A program made the translations under genes and the position numbers. Under the pieces are notes generated by a model. That model made no database searches, had not been told where the DNA came from, and saw only the letters and a program-made list of their open reading frames with translations. This document shows, in pieces, positions 7,953 through 16,183 of a DNA stretch of 64,000 nt. This DNA is from Planctomycetaceae bacterium (GTDB taxonomy: Bacteria; Planctomycetota; Planctomycetia; Pirellulales; Pirellulaceae), in assembly GCA_012729315.1 (NCBI GenBank), contig JAAYDI010000169.1, positions 1 through 64,000 of the forward strand, in the 5' to 3' direction. How positions within the stretch are numbered: position 1 is the first letter of the stretch; every line of letters begins with the position of its first letter.

Positions 7953-9098
7953 CTATTGCCCGGCCACCGGGCTCTGTGTCCAGAACCGGTGCAGGGTGAT
8001 TTCGTGGAATGCCTCACCAGGACGCAGCAGAGTCGTGGGGAAGTGCGGGTGGTTGGGCGAGTCGGGGAAATGCTGAGTCTCGAGGCACAGGCCGTGGTAG
8101 GGTCCATAGGTCGCGCCGCCTCCGCCCGCCTGACCGCCGAGTCCCTTGGCCGTGTAGAACTGGACGCCCGGCTGCGTGGTGTAAACCTCCATCCCACGGC
8201 CGCTCTGCGGATCGACGACGCGCGCTGCCAGTGCCAATGCGTGCTGCTCCTGTTTGTGAAGCACATAGCAGTCGTCGTAGTTCTGATCTTCAACCTGATC
8301 GATGCGGTCGCCTACGCGGCGCGGCACGCGGAAATCGAGAGCGGTGCCGGCCACGTCCCGCAGCTCGCCGGTCGGAAACCGCTGTGCGTTGGCTACAACC
8401 ACCTCGTTGGCGTTGATCTGCACGACGTGATCCAGCACGTTGCCGGAACCGGCACCGGCGAGATTCCAGTAGGCATGATTGGTCACGTTCAGGTGCGTGG
8501 TCCTGTCGGTCCGCGCCCAGTACTCCATCACCAGTTCGTTGCCGTTGGTCAGCAGGTACCGTACCCGGACCTCGAGTGTTCCGGGGTACCCTTCGTGGCC
8601 GTCCGGACTGGCGTGAGTCAGCTCAACTCCCGCACGATCGTCCAGGCGAACGGGCTGTGCCCGCCAGTTGATCCGGTGGAAACCGTCCGTGCCGCCGTGG
8701 ATCTGATGCGGGCCCATGTTCTTCGTCAGCTCAAAACGCTGGCCATCAATCTCAAAGGCTCCGCCGGCAATACGATTCGCGTAGCGCCCCACAACCGATC
8801 CAAACAGCGGATGCCCGCGGAGATAGTCGGCACACGTGTCGAGGTGCAACGTGACGTTCTCTATGTGCCCGTCACGGTCGGGCAGCAGTACGCCGGTGAG
8901 CGTTGCACCGTAGGTCAGCACGCGGACCTCGGTCTGCAGGGCATTGGTCACCGTATACTGCTCGATGACCGCACCGTCCGGCATTGTCCCCACCGCAGCG
9001 ACCACGACGTCGACGTCAGCGGCGACATCTGGCGAGGTCGCGCTGTCGGTGCCTGGCAGCCCGATGAGGTAGAACAGCAGGAGAATATGTGGCGTCAT
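7953..9098 (-). CDS. galM: Exported aldose 1-epimerase (mutarotase)
   Basis: This interconverts alpha and beta anomers of aldoses. The 381-residue protein starts at ATG 9098 (GAGGA ten bases upstream) with a signal peptide (MTPHILLLFYLIGLP, cleavage probably near residue 18-20), so it should act in the periplasm on released sugars. Mutarotase motifs follow in order: GRYANRIAGG, HGGTDGFHRINW, the catalytic-His block NVTNHAYWNL (about residue 207) and, near the end, the catalytic-Glu block GLCLETQHFPDSPNHP (about residue 337). It is divergent from the TPR gene. The export signal suits the secreted glycosidases elsewhere in the window. Confidence 0.93.
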   Translation of the reverse strand: MTPHILLLFYLIGLPGTDSATSPDVAADVDVVVAAVGTMPDGAVIEQYTVTNALQTEVRVLTYGATLTGVLLPDRDGHIENVTLHLDTCADYLRGHPLFGSVVGRYANRIAGGAFEIDGQRFELTKNMGPHQIHGGTDGFHRINWRAQPVRLDDRAGVELTHASPDGHEGYPGTLEVRVRYLLTNGNELVMEYWARTDRTTHLNVTNHAYWNLAGAGSGNVLDHVVQINANEVVVANAQRFPTGELRDVAGTALDFRVPRRVGDRIDQVEDQNYDDCYVLHKQEQHALALAARVVDPQSGRGMEVYTTQPGVQFYTAKGLGGQAGGGGATYGPYHGLCLETQHFPDSPNHPHFPTTLLRPGEAFHEITLHRFWTQSPVAGQ

Positions 9099-9427
9099 GT
9101 GGTCCGTTCCTCGGGTCGAGTGAATGCAGGCCGGTCTGCGCATGAAGCGTGGTCCCATGAAACTGGACCGGCCAGCGCTGACCATCCATCCTACACGACT
9201 CGCGAGGAAAAATGGGCTGCTGGCCAGCATTCTCGCCCAGCCCGCGGTGCGGTGTTGCTGCCACCGTCCGGCAAAAAGATCCCGGGTCGGCTGGAGGCGG
9301 CAGGTATGTCTGGACGATCAACACGAAGAGCGATACCATTGCCGTATGTCCGGAGACTGCGGCTGTGGGATGCTGTACGTCGTCCAGGGCGGTTGGTGAT
9401 CGAGAGTTCCTTGCCGGGGGGGTAGTC
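9099..9427. other. Divergent intergenic region between galM and the TPR gene
   Basis: This region must hold promoters for both flanking genes. I see no recognisable -10/-35 pair, operator palindrome or credible small gene; short open frames here have unnatural composition. Confidence 0.4.
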
Positions 9428-10285
9428 ATGATCTCATTGTCGTCGCGCGGACTTGCCGTGTTGATGGCCATGCTCTGGCTGAGTGCTGCATCGGTGTGGG
9501 CTGGGAGCGACGCGGGCACTGCCTTTTCCGAGGGGGAGAAGTTGCTGGCCGGTGGCGACCTGCGGGCTGCGCTCAAGCAGTACGTAGCTGCGGTGAAGCT
9601 GGACCGCACGAATCAGGAGTATCTGCAGCAGTACATGCTGGTGCGCCGCGCGGTGGCTCTGCAGGATACCTTGGCCAGGGAGCCGAACTCGCCGCAATGG
9701 GAGCAGACGGCTGTTGCATTACGGTCGTTTTACAGTGCCGCGGGTCTGCACGCCCAGGCGTTGCCGTTGGACCGCAAGCTATTCGAGCGGTCGAAGACAC
9801 CCGACAATGCGATACAGCTGGCAGAGACACACTTGTCGCTGGACCAGTCCGATGAAGCGGTAGCGGTGCTCAGCAGCCTGAATGCGGCGCAGGGCACGAG
9901 CGCGAGCCAGGCGTTGCGGGCCGTGGCCCTGGCACGGCAGGGGCAGGTGGACGCAGCCCGGCAGATTGCCAGCCAGGTGCGGGTCTCCGGCCCGAGCGAT
10001 CCGGGCACGTTGTACATGGTCGCACGGATGTACGCCGCAGTCGGCGACGTCGAGCCGGCTATGGCGACGTTGACGCGGTGCTTCGAAGCGGTTCCTCCAA
10101 GCCGGCTTGACCTGCTCAAGAGCCATGCCAGGCAATGTCCGGACTTCTCGTCGGTTGCATCGCGTGCCTCGTTCACCGCGGCGTTGCGGACCGAGTCCAA
10201 GGTATCGGAATCGAAGTGCAGTGGCGGCAGCAGTTGCAGCAGCTGTCCCATGCGCGGCAACTGTGCGCGCAGCGCGAGCAAGTAG
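9428..10285 (+). CDS. Exported TPR protein with a cysteine-rich tail
   Basis: The 285-residue protein has a signal peptide (about 1-25, ending SAASVWA) and a run of degenerate TPR-like helical pairs with repeated A-L-x-Y/L spacing (about 30-235). It ends with five cysteines: KCSGGSSCSSCPMRGNC. The tail reads like a metal- or cluster-binding handle. Its stop is nine bases before the GTG of the polyferredoxin gene, so the two are almost certainly co-transcribed, and the tail may dock with that Fe-S protein (inference). Without the context it would be an anonymous TPR protein. Confidence 0.72.
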   Translation: MISLSSRGLAVLMAMLWLSAASVWAGSDAGTAFSEGEKLLAGGDLRAALKQYVAAVKLDRTNQEYLQQYMLVRRAVALQDTLAREPNSPQWEQTAVALRSFYSAAGLHAQALPLDRKLFERSKTPDNAIQLAETHLSLDQSDEAVAVLSSLNAAQGTSASQALRAVALARQGQVDAARQIASQVRVSGPSDPGTLYMVARMYAAVGDVEPAMATLTRCFEAVPPSRLDLLKSHARQCPDFSSVASRASFTAALRTESKVSESKCSGGSSCSSCPMRGNCARSASK

Positions 10286-10294
10286 AGGGCTGAC

Positions 10295-11557
10295 GTGAGG
10301 CGGAATCGGCGCGTCGTCCAGGGGTGTTTTCTGGCGCTGGTGCTCGTGGGCGTGTTCGGGCTGCACGCGAACTGTGAACGCTGGTGCCCGTTTGGCGGCG
10401 TCGAGTCGCTCTATACGTACTGGACCGAAGGGAACATGCTGTGTTCGCTCGGCGTGTCCAACTTCTTCATCCTGGGGGGCGTTCTGGCTGCCACGCTGCT
10501 GGTGCGCCGCGCGTTCTGCGGCTACATGTGCCCGCTTGGCACGATCTCTGAGTGGCTGTTTCGTGTGGGCCAGCGCTGGCAGGTCCCGCAGGTGCGTGTT
10601 CCGGTTCTCTGGGATCGGGCGCTGAGCATGTTGAAATACGGCGTGCTGGTGGTGGTGCTGGTGCTCACCTGGCGCGCAGGCGAACTGATCTTCCGGGGCT
10701 TTGACCCGTGCTATGCCCTGATCAGCCGGCATGGCGAGGACATTACCTGGTGGGCGTACGTTGTGAGCGCGCTGCTGATCGTGGCGTCGCTGGTGCTGCT
10801 CCTGCCGTTCTGCCGCTGGCTCTGCCCGCTGGCAGCCGTGTTGAATCTATTCTCCAGATTCGGGTTGAGCGGGGTGCAGCGCGATGCGGAGCACTGCAGT
10901 GAGTGTGGCAAATGTGCCCGCCGGTGCCCGATGCGGATCCCCGTCGATCGGGTGCAACAGGTGACCGCGGCACGATGTATTGCCTGTCTGGAGTGTGTTG
11001 CCGCCTGTCCGGTTCCCGTCGCGCGTCAGAGCCCGCCCGCAGCAGATCCGGTGGATGGGTGCCTGGCCAGCGCGCCGAGGCTGGCCGTGGCGGGGGTCGC
11101 GCCAGCCCTGCACTGGGGACCTGTCGTGGCGCGCCGACAACGCTGGCCGCAGTGGCTGGTGATCGCCATCCTGCTGTGCTGCACCATGGGGGCCGTCACC
11201 ACTTCGTACCTGGTGCCCGTGCCATCGTTCGTAAAACGCAGGGGGGAAGCGCCTCCGCACACCGAGACGGTGACGCTGCAGATCGGCGATCTCACCTGCC
11301 GCGGCCGCGCTAATCTGTTCGGCTACTTTCTGGACCGCGACGATCTGTTCGCGATCCCCGGCTATCTGCACGTCGCGGCCTGGCCCGGGCCAGGCTGGGC
11401 AGACGTGCAGATTACCTTCGACCCCACCCAGACCGATCGGGAGGCGCTCAAGCACGCGATCACCGAGCCCTATTTCGAGACGGAGGACAACTACTGGCGG
11501 CCCTCCCCCTTCCAGATCCAGGGCTATGACCCGCTCGAGATCCCGGACCTTGATTAG
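10295..11557 (+). CDS. NapH/CcoG-like membrane polyferredoxin with C-terminal HMA-like domain
   Basis: The 420-residue membrane Fe-S protein has about five membrane segments (near 8-24, 57-72, 113-126, 154-171, 288-306). Three CxxxCP pairs sit at their edges: CERWCP (27-31), CGYMCP (75-79) and CRWLCP (173-177). Two [4Fe-4S] ferredoxin motifs follow (Cys 201/204/207/211 and 228/231/234/238). Proteins of this type (NapH, NosR C-terminus, CcoG) move electrons across the membrane or to metal centres. The last ~95 residues (TVTLQIGDLTCRGRANLFG onward) look like a beta-alpha-beta heavy-metal-associated fold keeping one cysteine where HMA domains have two; that reading is inference. GTG start at 10295 follows GAGGG. 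Confidence 0.85.
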   Translation: MRRNRRVVQGCFLALVLVGVFGLHANCERWCPFGGVESLYTYWTEGNMLCSLGVSNFFILGGVLAATLLVRRAFCGYMCPLGTISEWLFRVGQRWQVPQVRVPVLWDRALSMLKYGVLVVVLVLTWRAGELIFRGFDPCYALISRHGEDITWWAYVVSALLIVASLVLLLPFCRWLCPLAAVLNLFSRFGLSGVQRDAEHCSECGKCARRCPMRIPVDRVQQVTAARCIACLECVAACPVPVARQSPPAADPVDGCLASAPRLAVAGVAPALHWGPVVARRQRWPQWLVIAILLCCTMGAVTTSYLVPVPSFVKRRGEAPPHTETVTLQIGDLTCRGRANLFGYFLDRDDLFAIPGYLHVAAWPGPGWADVQITFDPTQTDREALKHAITEPYFETEDNYWRPSPFQIQGYDPLEIPDLD

Positions 11558-11590
11558 CCCAGCTGATTAGCCCGGCTGATTAGCCCGGCG
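11552..11590. repeat. Triplicated 13-bp unit containing the stop codon
   Basis: Three tandem 13-bp copies (gattagcccagct, gattagcccggct, gattagcccggcg) begin at the last Asp codon of the polyferredoxin gene, so its TAG stop is itself part of the first copy and is repeated twice more downstream in shifting frames. It looks like recent slippage at a gene end. Confidence 0.85.
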
Positions 11591-11617
11591 CAGTCCGTCC
11601 ACGACGACTTTCCACGT

Positions 11618-12589
11618 TCACAACCCGAACGCCTGCTGCATTTGCTGCCGTACGGTCGTGAGCCGTTGCACGTCGCCGCCGCCGACTTCAGCGGTGGCCC
11701 AGCCGGCGAAGCCGATCTCGTCCAGCGCCGCGCGGACCTGATCCCACGGGAGATCCCCCTCGGTGATTTCCGTCCACTTGTTTTCCGATCGGCTGAAGCC
11801 CTTCACATCCAGCTTGACGCATCGCCTGCCAAACTGGCGGATCCATTCGGCCGGCTGACCGTACTTCCAGTGGTTGCCGATGTCATAGTACATCCCGACC
11901 CACGGGCTGTTGATGCTGTCGATGAATGCGATGAACTGATCGGCGTCTTGTTCCGGACCTGCATCGTGGTCATAGAACATGTGGTTCCAGACGTTCTCGA
12001 TCAGGATCATCTGGCCCAGAGAAGCGGCTAGTGGGAGCAGTTGCTGGATCTCTTCGCGGCAGCGTTCGGCGATGGCATCGGCCGGTCCATCGTTGGCGTG
12101 ACCGACGACGATCAGTACACCGCTGCCGCCGGCCGCGTGCGACACGCGCATGCAGTGTTCGATGTTGGCGCGTCCAGCCGCTCGCACGGCGGCGTCGGCG
12201 TTGGTGAGCGTTTTGGACCAGTGTTCGTGGTTGATCGCGTTATGCACGAAGACGCCCGATTCCTGGACCGCTGCGCGGGCCTGTTCCGGCGTGAACTTGC
12301 CGGCCTCATCCAGGTCCACGCCGTCAAAGCCGGCTTCGGCAGCACGGCGCAATCGAGCGGCCAGCGGCTCGTCGTCCGACTGCGGCTCGATCATGGTCAG
12401 TTTGCAAGAGAGCAGAATACGTTTGCCTGCCGGCGGGACGACGATTTGTTCCGGTTCGGCGGCGCGAGCCTGGGCGTGTCCGGCGCTGCCAAACACATGG
12501 GCTCCGGCGACCGACGCGGCTCCGGTGGCGAGGAAGGTTCTGCGATCGAACGACACACGGCGATTAGCGGCAGGGCGCAGCTTGGTCAT
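11618..12589 (-). CDS. Tat-exported sugar phosphate isomerase/epimerase-like TIM barrel
   Basis: The 323-residue protein begins with a twin-arginine signal (FDRRTFLATGAASVAG, about residues 14-29) followed by an AP-endonuclease-2 / xylose-isomerase-like TIM barrel. Barrel landmarks: FDGVDLDEAG, VFVHNAINHEHW, LIVVGHAN, ILIENVWNHMF (metal-binding Glu and His), VGMYYDIGNHW (Asp, His), VKLDVKGFS and WATAEVGGG (Glu). These are the expected divalent-metal ligands of the family, so it is probably catalytic. The substrate is unknown; an exported sugar or inositol isomerase is likely. GGAGGAG lies eight bases before the ATG at 12589. Confidence 0.88.
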   Translation of the reverse strand: MTKLRPAANRRVSFDRRTFLATGAASVAGAHVFGSAGHAQARAAEPEQIVVPPAGKRILLSCKLTMIEPQSDDEPLAARLRRAAEAGFDGVDLDEAGKFTPEQARAAVQESGVFVHNAINHEHWSKTLTNADAAVRAAGRANIEHCMRVSHAAGGSGVLIVVGHANDGPADAIAERCREEIQQLLPLAASLGQMILIENVWNHMFYDHDAGPEQDADQFIAFIDSINSPWVGMYYDIGNHWKYGQPAEWIRQFGRRCVKLDVKGFSRSENKWTEITEGDLPWDQVRAALDEIGFAGWATAEVGGGDVQRLTTVRQQMQQAFGL

Positions 12590-12818
12590 GGCGATACTCC
12601 TCCTGCAACAGATTGTCAGTACCCAGCTACTGAGTCTCGATTATCACGCACGCCGCAGGGTCTGGAAAGGGCCCGGTGGGCGGATCCTGCACCAGTCTGG
12701 CAGACATTTTGCGGACCTGGCTTCGCGGCCGGCCGACACTAATTCAATGCGCCATGCACGCAGGATGTTCCGTGCTGCGCGAAACTGCAGCGGTTGAGCA
12801 GAGTGAAAGGAGCATGGA

Positions 12819-13052
12819 GTGAGTTCCTTCATCAGATTGCGAGCATGCCTGGTGCTGATGGCATCAGCCCTGGTGGGGTTGGGAACCCGGACCGGATGGA
12901 GCCAGGATGGCGGCCCGGTGAGTGGCACCGTGGCATTTCTGACAGGCCGGGACGCGGACCGGGGCGACTATTCGTGGGCCACTGTAAACTGTGGGGCGGG
13001 GCGTTCCTCGAAGGCACCGCAGGTCCCAACCAGGCGGCGGACGCCGACATGA
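12819..13052 (+). CDS. Small putative secreted protein, possibly frameshifted
   Basis: GTG at 12819 follows AAAGGAG at good spacing and gives a 77-residue product with a signal-peptide-like start (about 1-29, ending RTGWSQ) and then GPVSGTVAFLTGRDADRGDY. After a G-rich run near 12992-13001 the frame becomes low-complexity (SSKAPQVPTRRRTPT). The other frame reads plausibly there (GTAGPNQAADADMMYFLYQ) and stops at 13081. A one-base indel in ggggcgggg would join the two into a protein of about 87 residues. I recognise no family. Confidence 0.4.
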   Translation: MSSFIRLRACLVLMASALVGLGTRTGWSQDGGPVSGTVAFLTGRDADRGDYSWATVNCGAGRSSKAPQVPTRRRTPT

Positions 13053-13185
13053 TGTATTTCCTGTACCAGGTCCGGTGGTAGGTCGGCGGCGGCCGGCGTG
13101 TGCCGGCCACGTGACTGTGGCCGCTCCATCCACTATGATGCGGCCGGTTGGAATCAAACGCATGCCTGGCGGGAAGTGAGTGGTT

Positions 13186-14187
13186 ATGAGGCGTTACGAC
13201 GTATGTGGATTGGGCAATGCCCTGGTCGACATTGAGTATCATGTTGATGAGGACGATCTGCAGGCGCTAGCGATCCAGAAGGGTGTCATGACGCTTGTGG
13301 ATGAATCGCAGCAGCAGTCGATTGTAGCGCGGCTCGGCGCGCGGACGTGCAATCGAGCGAGCGGTGGATCGGCCGCCAATACGATCATCGCCGTGAGCCA
13401 GCTGGGCGGCCGCGCGTACTACGCCTGCCGCGTCGCGGACGACGACCTGGGGCACTTCTATATCGACGACCTGATGCGCGCCGGCGTGGCGACCAGGACG
13501 GCGGCCGGCCGCTATGTCCAGGGGGTGACCGGCAAGTGCCTGGTCCTTGTCACTCCGGACGCCGACCGTACCATGAATACTTTCCTGGGCGTATCGGCGG
13601 ACGTCTCGCCGGACGATGTGGATGCCGACGCCATCCGGAACTCGCGGTATCTGTATCTCGAGGGCTACCTGGTGACGAGCGACAGCAGCAAGTCAGCGGC
13701 GTTGTTCGCCAAGTCGCAGGCGCGGTCGGCCCAGACCTCCATTGCACTATCGCTCTCGGACCCCAATATCGTCAATTACTTCCGCTCGTCGGTCGAGGAA
13801 TTGCTGGACGGCGGCGTCGACCTGCTGTTTGCCAACGAGGACGAGGCGAAGTGCCTGGCGCAGACGGACGACCTGGAGCGGGCGGTGGAGCATCTGCAGC
13901 GTGTTGCGCGCGAGTTCGTGGTTACGCGCGGAGCGCGGGGCGCCGTCGTGCATGACGGCCACGCGCTCCATCAGATCCCGCCGATGCCTACCGAGGCCAT
14001 CGATACCTTGGGGGCGGGCGACATGTTCGCCGGCGCGTTTCTCTACGGAATCTCGCACGGGATGGCCCATCCGCGGGCCGGCATGCTCGCGGCCGCGGCC
14101 GCGTCGCGCATCGTGGCCAACCTGGGCCCGCGTCTGAAAGCCGAAGATACGCGGGCCGTGCTGGACCGCTTCCGGGCCAGTTGCTGA
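13186..14187 (+). CDS. PfkB-family carbohydrate/adenosine kinase
   Basis: This is a ribokinase-fold kinase that phosphorylates a sugar or nucleoside with ATP. Both PfkB signatures are present: the substrate-side ASGGSAANTIIAVSQLGG (about 60-77) and the nucleotide-side DTLGAGDMFAGAFLYGI (about 270-286) with the catalytic Asp in GAGD. The N-terminus (YDVCGLGNALVDIEY) and FLGVSADVSPDD resemble the adenosine-kinase branch, but the substrate cannot be fixed from sequence. The product is 333 residues from ATG 13186; an in-frame GTG at 13180 is too close to GGAAG to be preferred. Confidence 0.9.
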   Translation: MRRYDVCGLGNALVDIEYHVDEDDLQALAIQKGVMTLVDESQQQSIVARLGARTCNRASGGSAANTIIAVSQLGGRAYYACRVADDDLGHFYIDDLMRAGVATRTAAGRYVQGVTGKCLVLVTPDADRTMNTFLGVSADVSPDDVDADAIRNSRYLYLEGYLVTSDSSKSAALFAKSQARSAQTSIALSLSDPNIVNYFRSSVEELLDGGVDLLFANEDEAKCLAQTDDLERAVEHLQRVAREFVVTRGARGAVVHDGHALHQIPPMPTEAIDTLGAGDMFAGAFLYGISHGMAHPRAGMLAAAAASRIVANLGPRLKAEDTRAVLDRFRASC

Positions 14188-14403
14188 CGTCGGACCGGCG
14201 ATTCTCTGGATCGGAGGCTGCCGCCGGGAACTCCGGGGCTGGGTGCCGGGTCCCGGATCGGACTGGCTCCGCCCTGTCGCCACACGGCACGTACGAGAGC
14301 GACCCGAGCGGTGAGAACGCCGTGAACACGATGTGTTCCTGGTGGCGGAATCGCAGCAGTTTCTGCTGGGTCAGCAGCGGGTGGGTGAGAGAGCGGGTGG
14401 AGC
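14188..14403. other. Intergenic stretch before the isomerase-like gene
   Basis: No convincing coding frame. Short GC-rich inverted repeats occur but none has a T-run. The region leads into the extended -10 promoter at 14404. Confidence 0.35.
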
Positions 14404-14412
14404 TGGTATAAT
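14404..14412 (+). promoter_or_regulatory. Extended -10 promoter
   Basis: TGGTATAAT is a perfect TGn plus TATAAT extended -10 element, about 80 nt before the ATG at 14494. There is no good -35, as expected for extended -10 promoters. Two more genes in the window have TGGTACAAT in the same position. Confidence 0.6.
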
Positions 14413-14493
14413 GATGGCCTGGTAATGGTGGCCTGGGCACGGGCCGGGCGGTTTTTACTCTGCAATACACCGGAGTTACACGGAGAACAATCG

Positions 14494-16071
14494 ATGAAGA
14501 TGTCTAAAGTGATGTCGGGGTGTGCATGCTGCCGGTTCGACCGGCGACGGTTCCTGGCAGCCGGGTGTGCGGCCTGTGTCGGTGCCGCATCGCTCGCACT
14601 CCCTGCACGGCCTGCTCGTGCTGCACGGGCATCGGACAAGCTGCGGCTGCGCATCATCTATGCCAAGCACGCGGATACGAACGCTCAGCCGGACTGGCCC
14701 AATATCGGTTTTGACTTCGATCCGGTGATGAAACGCATCGAGGCGCAGTTCAGGCAGCAGTGCCCCGATTTCGAGTTCGTGACATCGACGGCGACCGGGG
14801 CCGAAGAGGCCAAGGCCATTATCGATGCAGATCAGGCCGGGAATAATATTGACGGCTATATTGTCTACCAGCTCAACTGCTGGAATCAGGTCGCGCAGAC
14901 CGCTGTCGCGTCAGGTAAACCGGTGCTCTACGCGGACTTCCAGTACGGCGGAAGTGGTGGATTCCTGGTATATACGGCCGGCTTCCTGCGCGCTGGCGCC
15001 CCCAACGTCGGCTTTGTCGCCTCCTCGCGGATGGAAGATCAAGTCGCAGCAGTCAAATGCTTTGCCGCGCTGCGGGACGGTGGTTCCATCCAGGATTTCG
15101 TTGACGCCACGAAGCAGGCACGCCTGCAGCGCACGGGCGAGCCGGATGCGACCGCCTGCAAGCCGGACAACCTGGTGACGCTCACGCCTGAAGAGTGCCT
15201 GCGGCGGATGAAGGAATCCCGCATTGTGGAGGTGGAGAAAGGCTGGGGCGATCTCGGCCCGATGATCAAGCAGGAAATGGGCATTGACGTCGTGAGCGTG
15301 AAGTTCGCGGAACTCAACGCAGCCTGGGAAGCGGCCGACAAGGACCAGTGCCGGGAAATCGCCGACAGGTGGGAGAAGACCGCCGAGAAGATCGAAGCGG
15401 TGTCGCGCGCGACGCTCGAAACCAGCGCCGCCATGTACCTGGCTGAACGCGCGATACTCAAAAAGTACGATGCCAACGCCATCACCATCAACTGCCTGGG
15501 AGGCTTCTACGGCAATCACATTCACGCCTATCCCTGCCTCGGATTCCACGAACTGTGCAATGAAGGTCTGGTGGGGGGGTGCGAATGTGACGTGCGATCG
15601 GCGGCCACGATGGTCATGCTCACGGCGCTGACCCAGGGCCGGCCAGGGTTCATATCCGACCCGGTGATCGACACTGCCAAGCGGCAGGTTATCTATGCAC
15701 ATTGCGTGGCCTCCAACCGGGCGTTCGGACCGGAGGGGGAGGTAAACCCGTTCCAGATCCTGACCCACTCAGAAGATCGCATGGGAGCTGCAGTGCGGTC
15801 ACTGTTCCCGCTCGGCTACATGACCACCACGATCGAAGTCGCCCCGGAACGGAAAGAGATCCTCTTCCACCAGGGTAAGGCGGTGGAAAATGTCATTGAT
15901 GACCGGGCCTGCCGCACGAAACTGGCCGTGGATCCAGTCGGCGATCTGGAAAAACTGTTCACCGAATGGGATCGCTGGGGGTGGCATCGCGTCACCTGCT
16001 TCGGCGATCTGAAGGAACCGATCTTTGCCCTGGCCGACGCTCTGGGATGGAAGGTGACGCTCGAAGCGTAG
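14494..16071 (+). CDS. Tat-exported L-fucose/L-arabinose isomerase-like protein
   Basis: The 525-residue protein carries a twin-arginine signal (RFDRRRFLAAG, about 14-24) in a cysteine-rich N-terminus. The body matches the L-fucose isomerase-like fold: an N-terminal region typical of binding-protein-like domains (ATGAEEAKAII, IDGYIVYQLNCWNQV), then the isomerase C-terminal domain (NAITINCLGGFYGN, YPCLGFHELCNEG). Such isomerases interconvert aldoses and ketoses in the cytosol; an exported version is unusual and may act on released sugars or bind them. GGAGA sits seven bases before the ATG. Further upstream lies the extended -10. Confidence 0.85.
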   Translation: MKMSKVMSGCACCRFDRRRFLAAGCAACVGAASLALPARPARAARASDKLRLRIIYAKHADTNAQPDWPNIGFDFDPVMKRIEAQFRQQCPDFEFVTSTATGAEEAKAIIDADQAGNNIDGYIVYQLNCWNQVAQTAVASGKPVLYADFQYGGSGGFLVYTAGFLRAGAPNVGFVASSRMEDQVAAVKCFAALRDGGSIQDFVDATKQARLQRTGEPDATACKPDNLVTLTPEECLRRMKESRIVEVEKGWGDLGPMIKQEMGIDVVSVKFAELNAAWEAADKDQCREIADRWEKTAEKIEAVSRATLETSAAMYLAERAILKKYDANAITINCLGGFYGNHIHAYPCLGFHELCNEGLVGGCECDVRSAATMVMLTALTQGRPGFISDPVIDTAKRQVIYAHCVASNRAFGPEGEVNPFQILTHSEDRMGAAVRSLFPLGYMTTTIEVAPERKEILFHQGKAVENVIDDRACRTKLAVDPVGDLEKLFTEWDRWGWHRVTCFGDLKEPIFALADALGWKVTLEA

Positions 16072-16183
16072 GTTGAATCTGCTGCCTGCTCACCCAGCGA
16101 TCGGCCGCTGGACAGTCCTGCACGCGGGACGCCGGCGGCCGGTCGCGTGCAGGGCCGCGCGGCGCGAACCGTGTGCCGCGAGT

